DNA of 64,000 nucleotides, taken from contig NZ_CP195105.1 in assembly GCF_051175565.1 (NCBI RefSeq), forward strand, positions 2,232,001 to 2,296,000. Direction: 5' to 3'. The notes under the pieces are model-generated. The model was not told the origin of the DNA, did no database searches, and saw nothing but the letters and a program-made list of their open reading frames with translations. This DNA is from Daejeonia sp002484105 (GTDB lineage Bacteria; Bacteroidota; Bacteroidia; Flavobacteriales; Weeksellaceae). The translations under genes and the position numbers were made by a program. Shown in pieces: positions 7,787 to 15,830 of this stretch (position 1 is its first letter; every line of letters starts with the position of its first letter).

Positions 7787-8329
7787 CCCCGCTGCCGCAC
7801 GAATCCTTTCGTGTGGCGTTTTATAAAAAATCAAACATTCTAAATACCACAATATCATCTAAAAGTCCTTTCTCATCTGCATAATCTCTTGCGCTGCTAT
7901 AAACTTACATTTGAACTTTTGACCGCTTCTTTTCTAAAGAAATCCAATAAAAATTCTTTTCTGCTTTCTCTATGATTTTCCTGCATTGCCTTTACAAGAG
8001 ATTTACTGGTAAATCTTTTTAGGTCTCCTATCAGTAATTCCGGCTTTTGTCCTTTTATACTTCTGAAAACCAAATGAATATGACTAGTCATAATGCACCA
8101 AGCGTGGATTTCCAAACCTTTCTCTTTCTGACAGAACCTTACACTTTCCAAAAATAAATCTTTGTATTCATTTCTGGTAAAAACATCCAGCCATCCCACA
8201 ACAGCAAAACTTATAAAGTACAATCCTTCAGGATTATGAAATTTATAATTTCTGCTCATTTTTTAGTTTAAAAAGTAAAGATAATGAATTTTATGCTGAC
8301 CACACGATGCAATCGTGCGGCAGCGGGGG
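7787..8329 (-). mobile_element. REP-flanked Y1 transposase (RAYT) element, copy 2, internally deleted
   Basis: The element has the same 16-bp inverted ends as copy 1, CCCCGCTGCCGCACGA at 7787-7802 and its complement at 8314-8329, each within a REP hairpin. Relative to copy 1 it lacks the 131 bp that correspond to 724-854. It lies inside the IS3 orfA fragment, giving a nested insertion. Restoring each copy from the other yields a parent element of about 675 bp. Confidence 0.8.
7897..8259 (-). pseudogene. Y1 transposase, C-terminus lost by a 131-bp deletion
   Basis: 120 codons from the ATG at 8259 (MSRNYKFHNPEGLYFISF) through the HUH motif MTSHIHLVF to SSNVS, where a 131-bp deletion shifts the frame and ends the protein after Leu. 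The C-terminal helix with the presumed catalytic tyrosine (present in copy 1) is missing, so it cannot catalyse transposition. The 5' part supplies the N-terminus that copy 1 lacks. The two together define the full family protein. Confidence 0.75.
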
Positions 8330-8436
8330 ATTATTTATCACATTATCAAATAGTTAATGTGAAATTAAGGGATGACTATAATAAACTGTTTACAATTTTG
8401 CCGAAATTTTTATAAAGCCTCACAAAATCATGCTGG

Positions 8437-9492
8437 CTAAAATTTCATTTCATCTTTTATGACACCCTGATTTTGAGTATGCTGCAAAAGTTCGGCTCCA
8501 ATAAATGTGCGGATGGCATCAGCACTTTCATTCCCGGGAAAAAGCAGATGTACATTGGCACCTGCATCCAGCGTAAAGAACAGTGGCATACCGGTCTCAT
8601 TGCGGAATTTCCAGATTTTGCTGATCACTTCAAGGGTTCCGGTTTTCATCAGAATAAATGCCGGTGCGCTCATCATCATCATGGCATGCAGTGTCAATGC
8701 TTCATGTTCTACCAGAGCTATGAAAGCCTCCATATCACCGGATTTCAGAACAGACTTCAGGACGGAAAAATTCTCCCGTGCTTCCTGGAAACGCCTTTGT
8801 GCATAAGGATTGTGCTTCATCAGGCCATGACCAACGGTAGAAGAGACCGATTTCTGTCCCTCGTGAATCAGCAGCACCCAATCGTTGAAATGCCTGAACA
8901 CCGGATGTATATCTTCCTGCGGATAAGGCACGGCAAACTGATCCGAACTCCCCGGCACCACATCGGTTTGTCCCCATACCACCAGTCCATTATACAGACT
9001 TCTGCAGGCACTTCCGCTTCCCAGACGCGCCAGAAAACTTGCTTTGCGCAGAAAAAAAACTTCTTCGTGCCTGCCACAAAATTCTTCATCCAGCAGCATA
9101 AGACATTTGGCAATAGCCCCAAAACCGGAAGCCGAGCTCGCGATTCCCGAACTGTGCGGAAAAGTATTTGCAGTACTGATGATGTATTTCCCGTCCAGAA
9201 TCCATGGAAGATATTTCTGGATTTCATGGAAATATTTTTCCGTCTTCTCTGCAAATTTTTTTTCCTCCTTACCGGCCAGCCAGGTTTCAACAGAAAACGG
9301 TTCACCAGGCACAAACTGCATTTCTGTCTGCGTGCGGCAATGCTGCAGAGTATAGCTGATGCTTGGGTTGGCGGGAATCTGATGATCGTATTTTCCCCAA
9401 TATTTGATCAGGGCAATATTGGACGGGCAACTTGCCGATACGGTAATTTCTGAAAGTTGATAGTCTTTTTTTCCTGTAAATTCCTGTTCCAT
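8437..9492 (-). CDS. mvaD: diphosphomevalonate decarboxylase
   Basis: 351 residues. It decarboxylates ATP-activated mevalonate 5-diphosphate to isopentenyl diphosphate in the cytosolic mevalonate pathway, which Flavobacteriia use in place of the MEP route. Seen: SCPSNIALIKYWGKYD near the N-terminus (the family's substrate-binding start), the GHMP ATP loop PHSSGIASSASGFGA at about 115-130, and DAGANVHLL near the C-terminus carrying the catalytic Asp region. Length is typical. It is the last gene of a minus-strand operon, 33 bp after the acyl-CoA ligase. Confidence 0.93.
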   Translation of the reverse strand: MEQEFTGKKDYQLSEITVSASCPSNIALIKYWGKYDHQIPANPSISYTLQHCRTQTEMQFVPGEPFSVETWLAGKEEKKFAEKTEKYFHEIQKYLPWILDGKYIISTANTFPHSSGIASSASGFGAIAKCLMLLDEEFCGRHEEVFFLRKASFLARLGSGSACRSLYNGLVVWGQTDVVPGSSDQFAVPYPQEDIHPVFRHFNDWVLLIHEGQKSVSSTVGHGLMKHNPYAQRRFQEARENFSVLKSVLKSGDMEAFIALVEHEALTLHAMMMMSAPAFILMKTGTLEVISKIWKFRNETGMPLFFTLDAGANVHLLFPGNESADAIRTFIGAELLQHTQNQGVIKDEMKF

Positions 9493-9525
9493 AAAAACGG
9501 TGGGTTTTCTGAATAGATAAATGAT

Positions 9526-11313
9526 TTATGAAGTTCTGGAGGTTTCGGCAATGCCGTTGTACATTCTCTCGATCAAAGGTCTGTATTTTTCGGAGACAAT
9601 ATTTCTTTTAATTTTCAGTGTCGGCGTGATCTCCCCTGTATGAATATCAAATTCTGAGGGCATCAGCGTAAATTTCTTGATTTTTTCGAAACCGGTAAGA
9701 TCTTTCTGGATTTCAGCAATCAGTTTGGTGAAATATTCGCGGATGTCTTCTTTAGAAACCAGTTCATCATGACTGGTGAACGTAATATTCTGTTGTGCCG
9801 CCATATCTTCCAATGCTTCAAAATTTGGAACAATCAATGCAGTTACGTAAGGTTTGCCTTCTGCTACCAGCATTATCTGGCTGAACATATTGTTGTTCAG
9901 GAACATATTTTCGATCGGTTGTGGAGCTATATATTTGCCGTTGGATGTCTTCATCAGATCTTTAATCCTGTCAGTAATCACGAGGCTGCCCTGCGCGGTC
10001 AGATAGCCTGCATCTCCGGTTTTCAGCCAGCCGTCTCCGGTAAAAACCTCTGCCGTTTCCTGCGGCTTTTTGTAGTAGCCTTTCATCACACCGCTTCCTT
10101 TCACTTGTATTTCGTCATTTTCACCGATCCGGATCTGTACGTCTCCCATGGGTTTTCCTGCAGTACCGTATTCGTAATGTACCAGTGGCAATGCGGTAAC
10201 GGTAGCCGTGGTTTCTGTCATTCCGTAGCCAATGGTAATATGAAGTCCCATTGCATCGAAAAAACGTGCAATTTCTTCTGCCAGAGAAGCGCCGCCACAA
10301 GGCGAAAACCAGAGTTTGCCACCCATTTTGGATTTTATTTTTTTAAAAACCAGCGTATCTGCCAGGCTGTATTTCAGGTTCAGGGCAAAAGGAATTTTGC
10401 TTCCCGTGCGTTTCAGCTCGGCAATCTGATAGCCAACCGACATCGCGTAGTTGAAGAGTTTCTGTTTCAGTGGCGAGCCGCTCCTGATGATTTCGTTGAT
10501 GCCATTGTAGATTTTCTGATAAAATCTCGGCACCGTACACATCATGGAAGGTTTTACTTCTTCGAGTGTATGGGCAATCAGTTTAGGGTTTTCCAGAAAA
10601 CTGACTTTGCAGCCCATCGTCATGGCGAGTATTGTCCAGCTGCGCTCCAGCACATGGCTTAGCGGAAGAAAAGCCAGAGAATGTTCTTTTTCCGGATTTT
10701 TGAATCTGAAAAAATCAATATGCGCATCGAAGGCATTTCTGAAATTGCCATGCGTCAGCATCACCCCCTTCGGAACGCCTGTGGTACCGGAAGTATAGAT
10801 CAGTGTGGCAAGATCATCATCGGTGCGCTCTGCAATATCAAATATATCCTCCGATTTTTCAATAAAATCTTCGAGATAGTCTGTTCGGTCTTTCTTGATC
10901 CAGACTGCTTTTTTGGCAACAATAATCTTCTGTAAAAATTCGCTGCGCAGTAGTATTTCGTAGCATATATCATAATGCTGCTGGTTGCCGGCAAGTACAA
11001 TTTTTGCTTCCGAATTATTCAGGATATATTCCGTTTGTTCCGTGTTGTTGGTAGAATAAATCGGAACGGTAACAGCCCCCAGCGCCATCACTGCGAGGTC
11101 GAAAGTCATCCATTCGGCAGAGTTGTCAGAGTAGATGGCGACTTTGTCATCGGCACCGATACCGGCATTGCGAAGGGCATTTGCAGTTTTGAAAACCAGC
11201 GTACGGAACTGTGTCCAGTCGATGGATTTCCAGTCTTCTTTTTTCTTAAAACCGATAGCAGGGTGTTTAGGAAATTTTTGAACGTTGACGTTCAAGAAAT
11301 TTGTAATGTTCAT
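9526..11313 (-). CDS. AMP-dependent synthetase/long-chain acyl-CoA ligase
   Basis: 595 residues of the ANL superfamily. The P-loop-like motif is LIYTSGTTGVPKGVMLTHGN (about 170-190), motif A8-type residues are in GYGMTETTATVT (about 358-370) and the hinge is in GWLKTGDAGYL. By family it activates a long-chain fatty acid to its CoA thioester through an acyl-AMP. Length and the bacterial FadD15/ACSL-like start fit. Its ATG overlaps the stop of the upstream epimerase gene in a TAATG arrangement, suggesting translational coupling. It is probably peripheral to the inner membrane. Confidence 0.88.
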   Translation of the reverse strand: MNITNFLNVNVQKFPKHPAIGFKKKEDWKSIDWTQFRTLVFKTANALRNAGIGADDKVAIYSDNSAEWMTFDLAVMALGAVTVPIYSTNNTEQTEYILNNSEAKIVLAGNQQHYDICYEILLRSEFLQKIIVAKKAVWIKKDRTDYLEDFIEKSEDIFDIAERTDDDLATLIYTSGTTGVPKGVMLTHGNFRNAFDAHIDFFRFKNPEKEHSLAFLPLSHVLERSWTILAMTMGCKVSFLENPKLIAHTLEEVKPSMMCTVPRFYQKIYNGINEIIRSGSPLKQKLFNYAMSVGYQIAELKRTGSKIPFALNLKYSLADTLVFKKIKSKMGGKLWFSPCGGASLAEEIARFFDAMGLHITIGYGMTETTATVTALPLVHYEYGTAGKPMGDVQIRIGENDEIQVKGSGVMKGYYKKPQETAEVFTGDGWLKTGDAGYLTAQGSLVITDRIKDLMKTSNGKYIAPQPIENMFLNNNMFSQIMLVAEGKPYVTALIVPNFEALEDMAAQQNITFTSHDELVSKEDIREYFTKLIAEIQKDLTGFEKIKKFTLMPSEFDIHTGEITPTLKIKRNIVSEKYRPLIERMYNGIAETSRTS

Positions 11314-12326
11314 TACAGGATTGGATGTTTTTGGTCTTGTATATAATTGTTCAGGTGATAATCGAGGCTTTCCGAAACTGGTAAAAACCGGTATCCGAGG
11401 CGTTTTCTGATCTTTTCTCCGGAGATTCTGCTATGTCCGGTAACCGCTTCAATATTGGCACGGTTCAGCATTTTAAACTGCGGAAACAAGAAGCTGAAAA
11501 TCTTCAGAAATCTCAGGGATTTCAGGACTGCATCCGGGATGACTTTTACTTTGCTGCGTTGCAGGCGCGTTCTGACAGCATTGCTCATTTCCTCAAAAGT
11601 TTTGCTTTCCGAAACCACAATAAAACGCTCTCCCAGAATATTTTTTTCCATCAGTTGCACAGAAATTGCGGCAACATCCCGGACATCTACATACGACGTT
11701 GCTCCCGAAAAGGCAAAGGGATATTTTGCGAATGTACTGAACATATTACCACTGCTCTGCTCCCAGTTTCCGCTTCCGATAATCATGCCGGGATTGACGA
11801 TTGCAGCATTCAGGCCTTCTGCCATTGCACGCCATACTTCCATCTCGGCAAAATGTTTGGACACCGCGTATGCAGAATGGTCCGTCTTGGGATTATATTC
11901 AGAATTTTCGTCGAATTCCCCTTTATCATTCGGCAAATCCAGTACTGCAACAGAACTGACGAAAAGAAATTTCTTTACCAAAGATCCATCTACTGCATAG
12001 AGCAGATTTCGTGTCCCGTCAATATTGGTATGATAAACTTCGCGGCTTTCGCGCGGATCAAAACTCACTTTCGCCGCGCAATGGTAGACTTCTTCCACTC
12101 CTTCCAGCGCCCTGGAGATGGATTCCTGATCTTCAAAATCCATATCCACCCATTCGATTCTGTCAAACCATGTATCAGGATTTTCGGTATAGAAGCGGAA
12201 CGATCTCCGAACTTCGTCAACATTGCTGGAAATACGCTTTGCTGCCCGGACATTTTTGCCGAGTTTCAAGAGCTCCAGTGTGATAACTCTGCCTAAAATA
12301 CCTGTAGCGCCGGTAACTAAAATCAT
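11313..12326 (-). CDS. NAD(P)-dependent epimerase/dehydratase family protein (extended SDR)
   Basis: 337 residues. The Rossmann nucleotide motif VTGATGILG is at 4-12, and the catalytic YxxxK is in SAYAVSKHFAE (about 150). The overall length and the NPGMIIG segment match extended SDRs close to dihydroflavonol 4-reductase-like enzymes. The substrate cannot be told from sequence. It is coupled to the acyl-CoA ligase (1-bp stop/start overlap) and follows the hydrolase gene by 42 bp. A role in lipid or isoprenoid modification would fit the neighbourhood but is inference. Confidence 0.85.
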   Translation of the reverse strand: MILVTGATGILGRVITLELLKLGKNVRAAKRISSNVDEVRRSFRFYTENPDTWFDRIEWVDMDFEDQESISRALEGVEEVYHCAAKVSFDPRESREVYHTNIDGTRNLLYAVDGSLVKKFLFVSSVAVLDLPNDKGEFDENSEYNPKTDHSAYAVSKHFAEMEVWRAMAEGLNAAIVNPGMIIGSGNWEQSSGNMFSTFAKYPFAFSGATSYVDVRDVAAISVQLMEKNILGERFIVVSESKTFEEMSNAVRTRLQRSKVKVIPDAVLKSLRFLKIFSFLFPQFKMLNRANIEAVTGHSRISGEKIRKRLGYRFLPVSESLDYHLNNYIQDQKHPIL

Positions 12327-12368
12327 TATGCAAATATACGTAAAAAAGGCGGTTGCCAGGCTGGGATC

Positions 12369-13154
12369 TTATGCGAGAAGGAAATCCTTCACCGCATCAC
12401 CAAAATCTTTAGGATTGTCGGCCTGTACCCAGTGTGCTGCATTTTTTATTTTGATCATTTTGGAATTCGGAAACTGCTGGCGGATCAGAAACTCGTCCTG
12501 AGGAAGAATATAGTTGGATTTTTCTCCCGAAACAAAGAGTGTAGGGCCGCTGAAAACACCAAATTTGATTGCATTGGCCACAAAATCCGTATAATGTTCA
12601 TGAAGCGTTTTCAGGTTAAAGCGCCAGTTGAGTTTTTTATCCTCCGTCCAGTAAATATTTTTCATCAGAAACTGAATAACGGAGCGTTCGTGAATATATT
12701 CAGAAAGCACTTTCTCCACATCCTGCCGCGACCTTACCTGATCAAAACTGACACTTTCCAGTGCCTTGAAAATCCCCTGATGATGCGGGGGATAAGCTTT
12801 CGGAGAAATATCTACCACCACCAAACGGTTCACCTTTACAGGATACTTCACCGCAAACTGCATCACGGCTTTTCCGCCGAGAGAATGTCCCAGAAGGTTG
12901 ACGGTTCCCAGACCGTAATGTTCCATATAATGCAGGATGTCGTGTGCAAGATCATCGTGTGACATTTCTTCTGTATGGAAACTTTTGCCGTGGTTGCGGA
13001 GGTCGAGAAGGTGTACCGGAAAATATTCGCTCATTTCTTTTCCGAAACTCCCCCAGTTATCCAGCATTCCAAACAGTCCATGGAAAACCAGCAAAGGAAT
13101 ACCAGGTTTGTCTGCACCATATATTTTTGAATGTAAAATCTGTGTTGCTGCCAT
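12369..13154 (-). CDS. alpha/beta-fold hydrolase (YbfF-like esterase)
   Basis: 261 residues. The oxyanion-hole region is LLVFHGLFGMLDNW, the nucleophile elbow is GHSLGGKA (Ser about 102), and the catalytic His is in NAAHWVQAD near the C-terminus. DLRNHGKS is typical of the YbfF branch of short-chain acyl hydrolases. By family it hydrolyses acyl-CoA or ester substrates in the cytoplasm. It lies 15 bp after pdxJ in the same operon. Confidence 0.88.
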   Translation of the reverse strand: MAATQILHSKIYGADKPGIPLLVFHGLFGMLDNWGSFGKEMSEYFPVHLLDLRNHGKSFHTEEMSHDDLAHDILHYMEHYGLGTVNLLGHSLGGKAVMQFAVKYPVKVNRLVVVDISPKAYPPHHQGIFKALESVSFDQVRSRQDVEKVLSEYIHERSVIQFLMKNIYWTEDKKLNWRFNLKTLHEHYTDFVANAIKFGVFSGPTLFVSGEKSNYILPQDEFLIRQQFPNSKMIKIKNAAHWVQADNPKDFGDAVKDFLLA

Positions 13155-13169
13155 TTTTTTCAGAAAGTT

Positions 13170-13889
13170 TTAATTTTTTTCCAGGCGTTTCAGATATGCC
13201 TGAATGGTATTTTCGAGTCCCAGATACAAGGCTTCCGAAATCAGGGCATGTCCTATGGAGACTTCCAGAAGATTCGGAATACCTTCGGAAAAATACCGGA
13301 GATTATCCAGGCTGAGATCGTGCCCGGCATTGATTCCCAGTCCGAATTCACTGGCACGTACCGCTGTTTCAAAATATGGTTTCAGAGCTTTTTCTTTGTC
13401 TGAAGGATAATTTCTGGCATACCCTTCCGTGTAAAGTTCTACCCTGTCGGTTCCGGTTTCGGCAGCAAAAGCCACCATATCCGGATCCGGATCTATAAAA
13501 ATAGAAGTGCGGATTTTTGCCTTGTGAAATTCGGCGATAATATCTTTCAGATAATAAAGATATGTGCGGCAGTCCCATCCGGCATTGGAAGTAATGGCAT
13601 CTTCGGCATCGGGGACGAGAGTCACCTGATCAGGTCTGATCTCCAGAACAAGATCCATAAATGCCTGCTGCGGGTTTCCTTCGATATTGAATTCGGTGGT
13701 CACCAGCGGTTTCAGGTCATAGACATCCTTTCTGGTGATATGGCGTTCGTCTGGCCGGGGATGTATGGTAATTCCCTGTGCACCAAAACGCTGGGCATCT
13801 ATTGCAATCTGGGTAACACTGGGCACATCGCCACCGCGGGCATTGCGCAATGTGGCTATTTTATTAATGTTAACACTTAATTTTGTCAT
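13170..13889 (-). CDS. pdxJ: pyridoxine 5'-phosphate synthase
   Basis: 239 residues, the normal length. It condenses 3-amino-1-hydroxyacetone 1-phosphate with deoxyxylulose 5-phosphate in the DXP-dependent vitamin B6 pathway. Seen: the N-terminus KLSVNINKIATLRNARGG, the phosphate/substrate segment ITIHPRPDERHI, FNIEGNP, TLVPD and the C-terminal GINAGHDLSLDN and SIGHALISEAL. It is the first gene of the operon pdxJ-hydrolase-epimerase-ligase-mvaD. A TAATTTTG -7-like box (13992-13999, minus strand) lies upstream, but no convincing -33 box was found. Confidence 0.95.
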   Translation of the reverse strand: MTKLSVNINKIATLRNARGGDVPSVTQIAIDAQRFGAQGITIHPRPDERHITRKDVYDLKPLVTTEFNIEGNPQQAFMDLVLEIRPDQVTLVPDAEDAITSNAGWDCRTYLYYLKDIIAEFHKAKIRTSIFIDPDPDMVAFAAETGTDRVELYTEGYARNYPSDKEKALKPYFETAVRASEFGLGINAGHDLSLDNLRYFSEGIPNLLEVSIGHALISEALYLGLENTIQAYLKRLEKN

Positions 13890-14059
13890 TTCTGAAGTAT
13901 TGTTTTTCTATTTCTGTCAGTAGTTCCTTTTTCCAAATCCGGTATCTGGTATCCGTTTTGCAATCAGGCTTCTGAACCTTTTCAAAAACCACAAAATTAC
14001 AAAAAAGCATGGTTCGTCTCTGAGGAATTCCTTATTTTTAACCAAAATTATCCGCTGGA

Positions 14060-14557
14060 ATGGATTATACCCTCATCACCATCATCAGTCTTATCCTTCT
14101 TCTTATCGGTATTGCCGGGACGATATTGCCGGGGCTTCCTGGCCTGGTGTTAAGTTTTTGCGGACTTCTGTTGTATAAATTTGGCGCAAATCCCGAAATG
14201 TCTTCGATATATCTTTGGATTTTCGGACTGCTGACACTGGTTTCTGCCGTCTTGAGTTATATCATCCCGGCAAGAACCAACCGAAAATATGGCGGTACCC
14301 GCTGGGGAAGCGTTGGCTCAGTCATCGGAACGGTTATTGGTTTTTTTCTGCCGGTTCCACTTGGTTTTCTGATCGGAATGTTTGCTGGTGTCTTTATCGG
14401 TGAACTTCTGCACGATGTCAACGACCGAAAAAAAGCATTCAATTCCGTTAAAGGTGCGTTAGTGGGCTTTATTTATGGTGTCGGGTTCAATCTTACGGTG
14501 GGGCTTGCCATGCTCATTTTGGTTATTGCCGATATTTTTAAAACTATGAATTTATGA
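14060..14557 (+). CDS. DUF456 membrane protein
   Basis: 165 residues, glycine-rich and strongly hydrophobic, with about four membrane segments: 5-30 (LITIISLILLLIGIAGTILPGLPGL), 50-70, 85-115 and 135-160. The PGLPG motif and a Gly-rich second half (GSVIGTVIGFF) match DUF456 proteins, which are small inner-membrane proteins of unknown function. Its stop overlaps the start of the next gene by 4 bp (ATGA), so the pair is translationally coupled. Confidence 0.8.
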   Translation: MDYTLITIISLILLLIGIAGTILPGLPGLVLSFCGLLLYKFGANPEMSSIYLWIFGLLTLVSAVLSYIIPARTNRKYGGTRWGSVGSVIGTVIGFFLPVPLGFLIGMFAGVFIGELLHDVNDRKKAFNSVKGALVGFIYGVGFNLTVGLAMLILVIADIFKTMNL

Positions 14558-15069
14558 AAAACCTTACAATCTTTGTTTTAAGCGTAGCTGCTTCAGCCTT
14601 TTTCTCCTGCTCTTCAGTCAGAACTTCAGAACAAACCCGGCAGGAAACCAACACAGAACATTCCCAAAATGATCAAAAAGATATTATAACTGTGCAACTT
14701 CAGGAAAACCAGAATATGCAGGTTACCGATACCAACCTGAACATTTCATTTTTAAAAGTTACCGAAGACAGCCGCTGTCCGGAAAACGTACAGTGTGTAT
14801 GGGCCGGGGTTGCCGTTGCACAGATTGAGGTGATGAACCCATTTTCGCGCCCAATGAAATTCAGCCTGGCCACACAGAATCTGCCTGACAAAGGCTACAG
14901 CAAATCTGCCAACTATCAGGGCTACCATATTGAACTGAAAAGCATTGCCCCGTCAAAAACATTCAGCGCTACCACTGAAACGTCAGGAAAAAAGACCCCT
15001 TACAGTATTACGCTCGAAATCAGCAAAGCATCAGGAGAAAGTACACCCAAAGAGGCTACCAGCCGATAG
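14554..15069 (+). CDS. hypothetical lipoprotein
   Basis: 171 residues. The signal peptide ends at lipobox AFFSC with Cys19. After a Gln/Asn-rich tether, the core holds DSRCPENVQCVWAG, a Cys-x6-7-Cys-Trp motif common in small Bacteroidetes lipoproteins of unknown role. It is coupled to the DUF456 gene by a 4-bp overlap. Its last 14 bp overlap the convergent ung gene, so the two 3' ends share sequence. The function is not recognised. Confidence 0.7.
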   Translation: MKNLTIFVLSVAASAFFSCSSVRTSEQTRQETNTEHSQNDQKDIITVQLQENQNMQVTDTNLNISFLKVTEDSRCPENVQCVWAGVAVAQIEVMNPFSRPMKFSLATQNLPDKGYSKSANYQGYHIELKSIAPSKTFSATTETSGKKTPYSITLEISKASGESTPKEATSR

Positions 15070-15697
15070 TTTTCTTGCCGTGCTCTTCCAGATATGCATT
15101 GATTCGGGAAAAAGGCCTGCTGCCGAAAAACCCGCGGTGTACCGAGAATGGCGACGGATGTGCCGACTTGATAATATCGTGTCGGGAAGTGTCGATAAGG
15201 ATTTCCTTTTTCTGCGCAAAAGCCCCCCAAAGGACGAATACCACATAATCTTTCTTCTCTGAGATCTGCCGTATCACGTAATCCGTAAACTGTTCCCAGC
15301 CGAGGTCTTTATGCGAATTGGGAGAATGGGCGCGTACCGTAAGTGTGGCATTGAGCAGCAACACACCCTGCCGCGCCCAAGAGTCCAGTTCGTTGGTGGT
15401 TTTTACAATACCCAGGTCATCCTGAAGTTCTTTGAAGATATTTTTGAGTGATGGTGGCGCCGAAACTTTGTCTGACACCGAAAAACAAAGCCCGTTTGCC
15501 TGATCATCATTATGATACGGATCCTGCCCGATAATAACGACTTCCACGTCATCGAAAGCGGTCAGTTCGATGGCCCGGAAGATCTGTTCTTTTGGCGGGA
15601 AACACTTTTCCGAAGCATATTCCTGTTCCACCTGCTGCCACAACTGCTTAAAATAGCCGGAATTTTTGATGGGTTCCAGTACTTCTGTCCACGTCAT
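15056..15697 (-). CDS. ung: uracil-DNA glycosylase
   Basis: 213 residues, family 1 UDG. It removes uracil from DNA at the start of base excision repair. The catalytic water-activating loop is in VVIIGQDPYHNDDQANGLCFSV (Asp of GQDPYH, about 65), and the DNA-intercalation loop is SAHPSPFSVHRGFFG (HPSP near the C-terminus). It overlaps the convergent lipoprotein gene by 14 bp. It appears monocistronic. Confidence 0.95.
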   Translation of the reverse strand: MTWTEVLEPIKNSGYFKQLWQQVEQEYASEKCFPPKEQIFRAIELTAFDDVEVVIIGQDPYHNDDQANGLCFSVSDKVSAPPSLKNIFKELQDDLGIVKTTNELDSWARQGVLLLNATLTVRAHSPNSHKDLGWEQFTDYVIRQISEKKDYVVFVLWGAFAQKKEILIDTSRHDIIKSAHPSPFSVHRGFFGSRPFSRINAYLEEHGKKTIGW

Positions 15698-15830
15698 AGT
15701 CTTGCTGATATATTATTGAAGGCACAAAATTAAGCATTATCCGCGGATAAATGCAGATCCTGCTGGTGTGATGGCGTCCGGTTGAAAAATTAGCGATACC
15801 CGATTCCCAAAATCTCACTAAATTTGCAAG

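Noticed and set aside
8473..9453. 326-codon plus-strand open frame opposite mvaD
   Set aside because: The opposite strand carries a clear GHMP-family decarboxylase; the plus-strand translation is Cys/His-rich and shows no family features.
9769..10662. 297-codon plus-strand open frame opposite the acyl-CoA ligase
   Set aside because: Antisense shadow of a conserved ANL enzyme, with implausible composition.
15819..15826. TAAATTTG as the mutS2 promoter
   Set aside because: It lies 4 bp before the GTG start and has no -33 box at proper spacing.
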